Position numbers and translations under genes: made by a program
The notes under the pieces: generated by a model
What the model saw: the letters and a program-made list of their open reading frames with translations, nothing else
Told to the model about the DNA's origin: nothing
Database searches by the model: none
Shown: piece after piece, positions 1-6,639 of the stretch
How positions within the stretch are numbered: position 1 is the first letter of the stretch
Layout: every line of letters starts with the position of its first letter
Assembly: GCA_023254645.1 (NCBI GenBank)
Contig: JALRLA010000339.1
Span: 1 to 13,544, forward strand
Origin: Bacteroidia bacterium
GTDB taxonomy: Bacteria > Bacteroidota > Bacteroidia > NS11-12g > UBA955
Direction: 5' to 3'
Length of the DNA: 13,544 bases

Positions 1-9
1 TTTTCTTCG

Positions 10-83
10 TAGCGAGGAGCGGAATTGAACCGCCGACCTTAGGGTTATGAATCCTACGCTCTAACCAACTGAGCTACCTCGCC
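10..83 (-). tRNA. tRNA-Met (CAT anticodon), probably elongator
   Basis: Read on the minus strand the 74 nt fold as a full cloverleaf: 7-bp acceptor stem, D arm with the AGTTGGTTA loop, anticodon loop TTCATAA, 5-nt variable region, T arm with loop TTCAATT, and discriminator A. The anticodon is CAT. The acceptor begins GGCGAGG with G1 opposite U72, and the loop and stem pattern resembles elongator tRNA-Met rather than initiator, which normally has an unpaired C1-A72 and three G-C pairs next to the anticodon loop. A lysidine-modified tRNA-Ile(CAT) is less likely from the acceptor sequence. The anticodon stem has one A-C mismatch at its loop end. No CCA is encoded, so it must be added after transcription. 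Confidence 0.93.
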
Positions 84-94
84 AATTGAGGGTG

Positions 95-125
95 CAAATA
101 TAGCCGAAAGGGCTACTTTTCGCAA
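95..125 (-). promoter_or_regulatory. Bacteroidota-type promoter of the tRNA-Met gene
   Basis: On the minus strand, TATATTTG at 102-95 matches the Bacteroidota -7 consensus TAnnTTTG exactly. A TTG at 125-123 lies 20 nt upstream, within the usual spacing for the -33 element. Transcription would begin only a few bases before the tRNA 5' end at 83. The site lies wholly in the 51-base gap between the glycosyltransferase stop and the tRNA. A small inverted repeat (TAGCC/GGCTA, 101-115) overlaps the spacer and -7 region; it lacks a T-run and is not a convincing terminator. Confidence 0.65.
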
Positions 126-134
126 TAGTAGAAG

Positions 135-1262
135 TTACAATTCCCAAACCCGGTTCACCGCTTCCGCAAGGGTCTCAGGTTCAAGGGTTTCCATGCAAGA
201 AATTCCATCTACACATGTTCCGCGATAAAAGCATTTGCAGGGATTCATAGGCTGTACAATCTCACCCTTGCCGAACAAGTCAAACTCATGGGGATTGAAG
301 ATGTTGTTCATGAGAACGATTTTCTTGCCCAGTCCGAGTGTCAAATGCATACCCATGGTCACCTGAGTGACCACCAAATCGCATTGATCGATTTGGTTAA
401 TGAATTGACTCAAAGAGAAATGGCCGGGATAATCAGCACCGCTTTGTTCCTGTATGGAAAGGTTGCGTTCGTGCTCTTGAGCCCCGCCAAGAAGTACGAC
501 ACCAAATCCTTCGGAGCGCAATTGAGAGGCCAGTTGGGCCCATTTTTCAATGCTCCACAAACGTGTAGTCCATCGATCGCCACAACCGGTATTCAATCCA
601 ATCAAGCCTTTGCCTTTGGGCATGTTCCAGGTGTATCCCTTGCTAGCATGATTGTCCAATAAGTAAGGCTCGCTAGCGTATTTCAAGCCACAGATTTCGA
701 AAATTTCTGTGCAATAGTTTTTGTTGTTGGCCTGAGAAACGTCATCGAACAAGCCCGTATCAAACTTGTGTTGAGCCCGTTCATTGGCGGGTTGTGTAGC
801 CCCGTCTTTCAACAGGAAGCCGTATTTCTCATCAGCGCTGACCGTTGTCAACAAGGCTGCTGCTTCCTTTTCCTTGTCCAAGTTGATGGCAATGTCCCAG
901 TGCGTATTCTGAACATAGAGGCTGGCTTCGATGCCCAGTTTATAGACTTCGTGTATTTCACCCTTGGGCAAAATGTCGGGATACAGGGTTATCCAAGTGA
1001 ATTTCGCATGGGGGTATAAGGCTTTGTAGCGCGTGATCAGCGGAGTCGTGCGAATCACATCGCCCATGGCCCCTAGTTTGATGATGAGTATTCGCTTCTC
1101 GATAGGGGTGTACGCAGGGCAGTTTTCGCAGTGAAATCCGTTTTCCTTGTGTGGCTTACAGGGAATGTGTCCCAAAAAATGAAGGCAATCGGCCTTGTAG
1201 ATCATGCGCACGAAAATAGCCAAATGCAGGAAAATGCGAGACCCACGCAACTTTTTGGGCAC
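135..1262 (-). CDS. Glycosyltransferase family 9 (heptosyltransferase-like) protein with cysteine clusters
   Basis: A 375-residue GT-B fold enzyme of family GT9, whose members usually transfer heptose or related sugars from nucleotide donors during lipopolysaccharide assembly on the cytoplasmic face of the inner membrane. The family signature at the start of the first Rossmann domain is clear (RILIIKLGAMGDVIRTTPL, residues 57-75). The nucleotide-sugar domain begins near GLNTGCGDRW (222-231), followed by a VVLLGG segment. The core is extended at both ends by cysteine clusters: C26, C35, C45, C48 before the GT domain and C342, C344, C350, C356 near the C terminus. The start is uncertain. The first in-frame start is GTG at 1262; an ATG at 1205 (residue 20) has a promoter-like sequence about 16 nt upstream and would give 356 residues. 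The gene diverges from the secreted-protein gene and lies upstream of tRNA-Met on the same strand. The sugar and acceptor cannot be told from sequence. Confidence 0.88.
   Translation of the reverse strand: MPKKLRGSRIFLHLAIFVRMIYKADCLHFLGHIPCKPHKENGFHCENCPAYTPIEKRILIIKLGAMGDVIRTTPLITRYKALYPHAKFTWITLYPDILPKGEIHEVYKLGIEASLYVQNTHWDIAINLDKEKEAAALLTTVSADEKYGFLLKDGATQPANERAQHKFDTGLFDDVSQANNKNYCTEIFEICGLKYASEPYLLDNHASKGYTWNMPKGKGLIGLNTGCGDRWTTRLWSIEKWAQLASQLRSEGFGVVLLGGAQEHERNLSIQEQSGADYPGHFSLSQFINQIDQCDLVVTQVTMGMHLTLGLGKKIVLMNNIFNPHEFDLFGKGEIVQPMNPCKCFYRGTCVDGISCMETLEPETLAEAVNRVWEL
1221..1250 (-). promoter_or_regulatory. Possible promoter of the glycosyltransferase gene
   Basis: On the minus strand, TTG at 1250-1248 is followed after 19 nt by TGCATTTG at 1228-1221, one base away from the Bacteroidota -7 consensus TAnnTTTG. 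It lies inside the longest version of the glycosyltransferase reading frame, so if real it favours the ATG at 1205 with a very short leader. Matches this good are expected by chance in a window of this size, so confidence is low. Confidence 0.25.
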
Positions 1263-1291
1263 AATTATTGTCTAATAAAGCAAAGCCTCTC

Positions 1292-4200
1292 ATGCGCGCG
1301 CGTATTATTTTCTCCCTTTTGCTGTTTTTGGGTTCGATAGCCTCCGCCCAGGCATCCCATTTGGTGGGAGGATTTTTAACCTATCAGTGGCTCAGCGACA
1401 ACGGCTCGGCCACCCAATATCGGGTGACCATTTACGCCTACCGCGATTGCACCAAAGACGGAACAAATAACGAGGTTCCCTTTGATGCGGAAATCGGATT
1501 GTGCATTTACGACGGTTCCAAGAAATTGTTCCAATCCAAAACGGTCAAGTTGCTGTCTAAGAGCAAGGTGAAGCCCGTTGGAAATACCAATTGCCCCGAG
1601 GTGACCCAGACTTGTTTGGAACAGGGAATCTACCAAACCAACATTTCCTTGCCCCGCAGTAATAGCGGGTATTTTCTCAAGTGGGAGCGCTGCTGCCGCA
1701 ATACCCAAACCAACCTCAAAGACAATGGGGGAACGGCTTACCAAGGCCAAACCTATTACGGCATCGTCCCTCCAGGTACCATACAAAATTCATCTCCGTA
1801 TTTCTTGGACGTGCCCGTTCCGTTTATATGCGTAGGGGATACCATCACCATTCGAAACCGAGCCTTGGATCCCGATGGTGACTCTTTGTCTTACAAATTG
1901 GTGACACCTTGGCAGGGAGCCAGTCTGAGTTCTCCTGATTTGAAGACCTGTGCCGATCCCATGAATTCGGTTCCCGATGTCGATTACAACCCTGGGTTCA
2001 GTGCCACCAAGCCCTTCGGCAATGCAGGTTATGCCAGTGTCGATGCCTACAACGGATTGACAACCTACATGGCCCCAGCCACTGGTCGCTATGCGGTTGC
2101 CGTCGAAGTCACGGAGTGGCGAAACGGGATAGCGATCTCAACCGTGAGGCTGGATTTGCAAATCTTGGTCATCAATTGCCAGCCCAATGCCAAGCCCAAA
2201 CTCAAATACGAGAATGGTTCTAGGTATTGGGAAATTGAAGAAGGAGAACCTTTCTGTACCAAAGTCACAGCTTACGACGATGTCGATACGGGTCAAGCGG
2301 TCACCTTACAGGCTTATGCCGAGATCATCAGCGGTACGAACGGTTACAAGGGAACCAAGGCAACCATGAGCCCCGCTCAAAACAGCGCCAAACGCGAAGT
2401 GACGTCCACATTCTGCTGGACACCTGATTGCGGAATCAACACCACCGATACCTTCCGTGTGACTTTTGAAGCCTTTGACAACGGCTGTCCATCGAAGTTT
2501 ATCAATGAAAACGTCTTGATCAAAGTCAAGCCCTTCAAGGCCGAAGAAACCATTCAAGGACCTGCGACCACCTGTCAGAACGCCTTTGCTCGTTATACCA
2601 TCAAGCCCATAAAAGGCCATAGTTATGTTTGGTCTTTATCAGGCAATACTAACGTGGCCAATACGGGTGATAGTATTTTGGATGTCGTGTGGGGAAATGG
2701 CACAACTGGGAAACTGATCTTGACCATCACCAGCCAATACGGCTGTGAAGCTCAGGTCAAATTGGATGTGCAATTGAAACCGGCACCTCCTCAAATGAGC
2801 TTGAAGTTTGATTCCGACACTTTGTGTGTAAACGCCATTGATACCATTCGATTCACGCTGCCGCCCAATACCGACGGTTCTTTTTGGACCAGTAGTGATT
2901 TGGTGATAGGAACGCTTCAAATTGATTACTTGACTTTGACGGCCAAAAGTAAGGGTGTTCATTTTTTGCGGTATTACACCAAAGATGGTCCCACGGGCTG
3001 CACCAGCAAAGCTGACACTTTATGGTTCGTGACCAGTGATGCAGCCGCCCCCATCATCAGTGGCCCCACTTCGGTATGTCCGAACAACAAGAACATCGAT
3101 TATTCCCTGAGTCCCAAGTCTTGGAAAGGGTCTTATACCTGGGCAGTTAGCGGTGCTACCGGTTCACAGGTCAGGGGCGATACCCTTCTGAGGGTCGATT
3201 GGGGTGGAGTAGGGAATGCCTGGGTCAAGGTCTGGGTCTTGGATCGTTTCGGTTGCCTGGATTCAGCCAAGCTCGATGTGGTGAAAAATCACGCCCTTAA
3301 AGGTCAAGTGCCTACAGGAGATAGTTCCCTTTGTGCCGGAGCGATCAACATTCAACACAGCATCAAGGCTGTGAGTGGGGAGTCCTATGCGTGGACCATA
3401 TCCGGTGGCTCTTTCAACGGCCCTGTCAATACCCTTCAAGTTTCTAGCAATTGGCCTTCAGCGGTCAACGGATGGGTCGGTGTACAAGCCCAAGCTTGGG
3501 ATCCCGTTAGCAATTTGCCTTGCTTGAGTCCTGTCACTAAACTGCCGGTAATCGTACATCCTGTGCCAGCCAAACCCCTGATATCTGGGCTAGACGAACA
3601 TTGCCAAATACCGCTTGGAACCGCCGATTTTTCCACCTCTGGATTTTTGGGTTCTACCTGGGAATGGAAAGTGTCAAACGGGTTGTCTTTCACTGGCCAA
3701 GGCGGAAACAAGATCGCCGTGTCTCTTTCTCAGTCAGGTTCCTATTTGATTGAAGCTCAAGAGACCAGTCAATTTGGCTGTGTAGGCCCTTGGGGAGATC
3801 AAAGCATAGTCATCCATCCAAAGCCAACGGCCAATGAAATTCTAGGAGACAGCTTCGTGTGTTACCCCAACTTGGGGCCCGTACCTTACCGAATCAATGG
3901 TTTGCCCGGTAGCCAGTTCAATTGGCAATTGACCGGTGGTGCTTGGGTGCAAAATCCAGGAACCAATTCCAGTGGTACCGTGCAATGGCAGTTGGGCCAA
4001 GTCGGCCGACTGGAAGTTCAGGAAATCAGCCAATTCGGCTGTCCCGGAGACCCAGTGGTTCGCGATGTCTATATCGACAATCCCAGCATCGAATGCCAGC
4101 TGGTGAGTGTCAACCCGCCTCCTGGAAATGATGCCAGCATTTGGGTGAGTGTGGCCCTTCTCAACGCGCCCTACAACCAGAAAGGCTTGTTCATTCAACG

Positions 4201-4906
4201 CCGCCCTGCCGGGTCTGGGTCCTTTCAAACCATTGCTGAACTTCCGGCCAATACGACCGACTACCAAGATGTCAGCGCCAACCCAGACGCCTTTGCTTAC
4301 GATTATCGCGCAGCCACGATCAATGCCTGTGGCGACACGCTGTTTAGTCAGGTTCAAACCAGTGTGTTGTTGACCGGCGATAAGGTTGGAGCCCTGAGCG
4401 CCAGCATTTCCTTTACCCCCTATTTGGGTTGGACAACAGGCGTGGATCGCTATGAGTTGTATCGCAGTTTGGACGGCAGTCCCAATTACGTGCTATACGA
4501 TCAGTTTGCCATCCCTACTCAAGCCCAGTACGACAATGGCCAAGATGGTTACAGCCACAAATACCGAATCAAGGCCTATGAACTGGGCGGTTCTCGTATA
4601 TCCTGGAGCAACGACTTGGAGCTCAATTTCGAACCCTTGCTCTTCATTCCCAATGCCTTTACTCCCGATGCCAATGGCCGAAACGATCAGTTTGTGCCGG
4701 TTTCAGGAGGCTTGAAAACCTATAAAATGCGCATCTACTCTAGATGGGGCGAAAAGCTCTGGGAAGGAGAGGATCCGCTCGTAGGCTGGGATGGTTACTA
4801 CCGCGAACAAGCCATGCCCGAAGGCGTCTATGTTTGGGTGGTGGATTACAGCGATTTTCGCGGCCGCACGTATCAAACCAAAGGCACTCTTCATCTGCTT
4901 CGATGA
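1292..4906 (+). CDS. Secreted multidomain PKD/Ig-like repeat protein with T9SS type B sorting domain
   Basis: A 1204-residue protein predicted to be secreted across the outer membrane by the type IX secretion system. The start is placed at ATG 1292 because it opens a typical signal peptide (MRARIIFSLLLFLGSIASAQA, cut near residue 19-21); a TTG at 1268 would add eight non-signal residues. The mature chain opens with SHLVGG and a domain common in giant Bacteroidota surface proteins (VTIYAYRDC, KWERCCRN), then a cadherin-like segment (about 310-415). Six PKD/Ig-like repeats follow (about 420-930), then two fibronectin-III-like segments (about 932-1110). The last 88 residues, from LFIPNAFTPDANGRNDQF to the end, match the gliding-motility-associated type B C-terminal domain (TIGR04131 type), including RWGEKLWEG and the PEGVYVWVVDY strand. 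No catalytic domain is visible. An adhesin or matrix role is inference; a direct role in gliding is not shown. The downstream Bax inhibitor gene starts 47 bp later. Confidence 0.9.
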   Translation: MRARIIFSLLLFLGSIASAQASHLVGGFLTYQWLSDNGSATQYRVTIYAYRDCTKDGTNNEVPFDAEIGLCIYDGSKKLFQSKTVKLLSKSKVKPVGNTNCPEVTQTCLEQGIYQTNISLPRSNSGYFLKWERCCRNTQTNLKDNGGTAYQGQTYYGIVPPGTIQNSSPYFLDVPVPFICVGDTITIRNRALDPDGDSLSYKLVTPWQGASLSSPDLKTCADPMNSVPDVDYNPGFSATKPFGNAGYASVDAYNGLTTYMAPATGRYAVAVEVTEWRNGIAISTVRLDLQILVINCQPNAKPKLKYENGSRYWEIEEGEPFCTKVTAYDDVDTGQAVTLQAYAEIISGTNGYKGTKATMSPAQNSAKREVTSTFCWTPDCGINTTDTFRVTFEAFDNGCPSKFINENVLIKVKPFKAEETIQGPATTCQNAFARYTIKPIKGHSYVWSLSGNTNVANTGDSILDVVWGNGTTGKLILTITSQYGCEAQVKLDVQLKPAPPQMSLKFDSDTLCVNAIDTIRFTLPPNTDGSFWTSSDLVIGTLQIDYLTLTAKSKGVHFLRYYTKDGPTGCTSKADTLWFVTSDAAAPIISGPTSVCPNNKNIDYSLSPKSWKGSYTWAVSGATGSQVRGDTLLRVDWGGVGNAWVKVWVLDRFGCLDSAKLDVVKNHALKGQVPTGDSSLCAGAINIQHSIKAVSGESYAWTISGGSFNGPVNTLQVSSNWPSAVNGWVGVQAQAWDPVSNLPCLSPVTKLPVIVHPVPAKPLISGLDEHCQIPLGTADFSTSGFLGSTWEWKVSNGLSFTGQGGNKIAVSLSQSGSYLIEAQETSQFGCVGPWGDQSIVIHPKPTANEILGDSFVCYPNLGPVPYRINGLPGSQFNWQLTGGAWVQNPGTNSSGTVQWQLGQVGRLEVQEISQFGCPGDPVVRDVYIDNPSIECQLVSVNPPPGNDASIWVSVALLNAPYNQKGLFIQRRPAGSGSFQTIAELPANTTDYQDVSANPDAFAYDYRAATINACGDTLFSQVQTSVLLTGDKVGALSASISFTPYLGWTTGVDRYELYRSLDGSPNYVLYDQFAIPTQAQYDNGQDGYSHKYRIKAYELGGSRISWSNDLELNFEPLLFIPNAFTPDANGRNDQFVPVSGGLKTYKMRIYSRWGEKLWEGEDPLVGWDGYYREQAMPEGVYVWVVDYSDFRGRTYQTKGTLHLLR
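2549..4078 (+). repeat. Six tandem PKD/Ig-like protein repeats
   Basis: Six diverged domains of about 80-90 residues begin near residues 420, 500, 588, 671, 762 and 849 of the secreted protein. Most open with a GP/GD-x-x-x-C strand (for example ISGPTSVC, ILGDSFVC), have a core tryptophan in a W-x-[VIL]-[ST]-G-like strand (YTWAVSG, YAWTISG, FNWQLTG), and close with a cysteine, often as [QR]-[FY]-G-C. Each repeat holds exactly two cysteines, which suggests one disulfide per domain. The repeats are diverged at DNA level, so this is an old duplication. Confidence 0.75.
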
Positions 4907-4953
4907 GGGATCCTGAAAATTTGTATTATCATTGAAACAACAACTATTTGACT

Positions 4954-5706
4954 ATGTCTAACCCCTTGTTTTCCGAAAAAGCCTTTTCGGCTTCCCGCAC
5001 CGACTACACCGATCAGGGTGTAATGACGTTAAACGGCACCATCAACAAATCCATCTTATTGTTCGCCACCATGTTGCTTCCCGCAGCTTGGCTTTGGTTC
5101 AAATTGGGTGGTGGTAGCAATCTCGATTATGCCGCGAACAACGGTCTGATGACCTATGCCATTTCCGGTATGGTCATTGGTTTGATCAGCAGTTTGGTGA
5201 TGATGTTCAAAAAATCCTTGTCCCCCTATTTGGCACCGATCTATGCGGCGGCTGAAGGTCTGTTCTTGGGCGCCATTTCCATGATTTTTGAAGCCGCCTA
5301 TGAGGGCATAGTGATGAACGCCATAGGTATCACCCTGTTGGTTTTCGCGGCCATGTTGTTCGCTTATCGCAGCGGATTGTTGCGCGCCACTCCCATGTTC
5401 ACCAAGGTCATTGTTTTTGCGACCATGGGTGTGGGTGTGTTCTATTTGATCACCATGATCATGGGTTTCTTTGGCGTGGAATCGTTTTACTACGGAAATA
5501 GCCCCATGTCCATCGGTATTTCGGCTTTGATTGCCGGTATTGCCGCTTTCAATCTGATTTTGGACTTCTCTTTCATTGAACAGCAATCAAATGCTGGTGC
5601 TCCCAAATACATGGAGTGGTTCAGCGGTGTTGCCTTGCTGATGACCTTGGTCTGGTTGTACTTGGAAATTTTGCGCTTGCTGGCCAAGTTGCAAAGCCGA
5701 GACTAA
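4954..5706 (+). CDS. Bax inhibitor-1/YccA family membrane protein
   Basis: A 250-residue integral membrane protein with seven hydrophobic segments (about 33-50, 66-85, 92-112, 119-138, 150-172, 184-204, 222-244) and a short hydrophilic N terminus, the layout of the Bax inhibitor-1/YccA superfamily (BaxI_1-type subfamily). The conserved LDFSFIE stretch (203-209) follows helix 6, where family members carry an acidic residue that helps form a pH-sensitive calcium leak. The last helix has E238 rather than an aspartate. Bacterial relatives are linked to membrane stress and FtsH-dependent proteolysis; the function here is not shown. ATG 4954 is preferred over an in-frame TTG two codons upstream. 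The gene lies 47 bp after the secreted-protein gene and may be co-transcribed with it. It ends just before a strong terminator. Confidence 0.92.
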   Translation: MSNPLFSEKAFSASRTDYTDQGVMTLNGTINKSILLFATMLLPAAWLWFKLGGGSNLDYAANNGLMTYAISGMVIGLISSLVMMFKKSLSPYLAPIYAAAEGLFLGAISMIFEAAYEGIVMNAIGITLLVFAAMLFAYRSGLLRATPMFTKVIVFATMGVGVFYLITMIMGFFGVESFYYGNSPMSIGISALIAGIAAFNLILDFSFIEQQSNAGAPKYMEWFSGVALLMTLVWLYLEILRLLAKLQSRD

Positions 5707-5725
5707 TCGACCCTGTTGACTTAAT

Positions 5726-5754
5726 AAAAAGGCCCCGATTTCGGGGCCTTTTTT
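5726..5754. terminator. Bidirectional intrinsic terminator
   Basis: A 7-bp G+C-rich stem, GGCCCCG (5731-5737) with CGGGGCC (5742-5748), closes a four-base ATTT loop. It is flanked by a five-base A-run on the left and a six-base T-run on the right, so it can work on both strands. It lies between the convergent Bax inhibitor gene and the five-gene segregation operon. The TAA stop of the TPR gene overlaps the end of the T-run, so the minus-strand transcript enters the hairpin immediately after its last codon. Confidence 0.93.
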
Positions 5755-6073
5755 ATTCGTCTTCGTATTCCATTTCCAAGCGCAAGCTTTGCATCTCGCT
5801 TAGTGTGTGCTGCTCTCTTGCGGCTTTGGCTCTATCCATGCCATTGTCTAGCAAATCTTTGGCTTCTTCGATCTTTCCCTGACTTCTCCATAAAACGGCC
5901 AGGTGGTAATAAGTGGCCAAATAATCAGGGTCAGCATTCAATAATTTCTGATAGTTCTCTTCGGCAAGGGCCCAATTTTCTCTTTTGACATATTCTTGGG
6001 CTAGGGCATAGCGCAAGAAAGAATCGTCGGGCTGTTCGTTTAAGAATTCGAGTATTTGTTCCAGTCTGTCCAT
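5753..6073 (-). CDS. Small tetratricopeptide repeat protein
   Basis: A 106-residue soluble protein with two predicted TPR units (about residues 17-50 and 51-84), shown by the helix-turn-helix spacing and residues such as FLRYALAQEYVKRENWALAEENY and YYHLAVLWRSQGKIEEA. The C terminus is a charged helix ending in an acidic tail. There is no signal peptide or membrane segment, so it is probably cytoplasmic and acts as a protein-binding scaffold; the partner is unknown. It is the last gene of the operon. Its ATG lies one base after the TGA of the DUF5683 gene (TGATATG), which suggests translational coupling. It ends inside the flank of the bidirectional terminator. Confidence 0.85.
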   Translation of the reverse strand: MDRLEQILEFLNEQPDDSFLRYALAQEYVKRENWALAEENYQKLLNADPDYLATYYHLAVLWRSQGKIEEAKDLLDNGMDRAKAAREQHTLSEMQSLRLEMEYEDE

Positions 6074-6074
6074 A

Positions 6075-6638
6075 TCAGAATCGGTAGCACAATCGAACCT
6101 GAGTGGCTCCCCCTGAGAGACTCAAGTCCTGATTGATGTCAAATTTGTAAAAATGCGCATCGACGGTAGCATCGATAATTTGCAAGGCATAAAATGCAGT
6201 GCCTCCCAAAATGGCCAAATCACGGTTGTTACGCAAACGATCACGCTCTTGAATTTGACTGGCACTGGGGGCAGAACCCGCTGCATAAAGTTGGGCAAAT
6301 TCGCTGTTCATGTCTCGCATGAGACGTCGGTTTTCTACCATGAAATACGCTGCAGCGCCTAGTCCACCCCATACCAATGGAGCTTTCCAGTATTTGCGAT
6401 TGTAAATCTGGCCCATTCCAGGAAGAGCCATAGAAAGTATGCTCGCTGTTTTAGGGCTGTGAGGCTTGGACTCCTTGATTTCAGGCCTTGCAGGAGCCTT
6501 AACTGGAACAGTCGAGAAGGTCTGGCTGGTATCGCTTTGGGGCTCTGCTTCTGCACTTGCTCCCATAGGAACTTGAGAATGGGCTGTCGAAAGAATCAGT
6601 CCAAGGCTGAGAAATGCCCAGTAGCGCAATCGAGCCAT
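6075..6638 (-). CDS. DUF5683 domain-containing membrane protein
   Basis: A 187-residue protein of the Bacteroidota family DUF5683, whose function is unknown. The start at ATG 6638 is chosen because it opens a signal peptide (hydrophobic about residues 8-19, likely cleavage after AHS at 21) and follows the parB stop by one base; an upstream non-ATG start would overlap parB. A proline-, serine- and acid-rich linker (about 24-60) leads to the family core SILSMALPGMGQIYNRKYWK (66-85), a hydrophobic segment (86-101), a polar charged stretch, and a second hydrophobic segment near AILGGTAFYALQIIDATVDA. The chain ends in alternating residues and a terminal phenylalanine (VRLCYRF), which resembles an outer-membrane strand, but two short hydrophobic segments do not make a clear barrel, so the membrane is uncertain. 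The position directly after parAB is, from memory, recurrent in this phylum. Confidence 0.82.
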   Translation of the reverse strand: MARLRYWAFLSLGLILSTAHSQVPMGASAEAEPQSDTSQTFSTVPVKAPARPEIKESKPHSPKTASILSMALPGMGQIYNRKYWKAPLVWGGLGAAAYFMVENRRLMRDMNSEFAQLYAAGSAPSASQIQERDRLRNNRDLAILGGTAFYALQIIDATVDAHFYKFDINQDLSLSGGATQVRLCYRF

Positions 6639-6639
6639 C

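Noticed and set aside
10..134. tRNA-Met as an integration site for a mobile element
   Set aside because: No duplicated tRNA 3' end, integrase or foreign gene cargo appears in the window; the neighbours look like resident chromosomal genes.
3842..4357. A 171-residue minus-strand open frame inside the secreted-protein gene
   Set aside because: The plus strand encodes clear Ig-like and FN3-like repeats here; the reverse frame shows no known motif.
5056..5586. A 176-residue His- and Gln-rich open frame on the minus strand
   Set aside because: It lies wholly opposite the Bax inhibitor gene, and its His/Gln richness comes from reading hydrophobic codons in reverse; no start signal or homology is evident.
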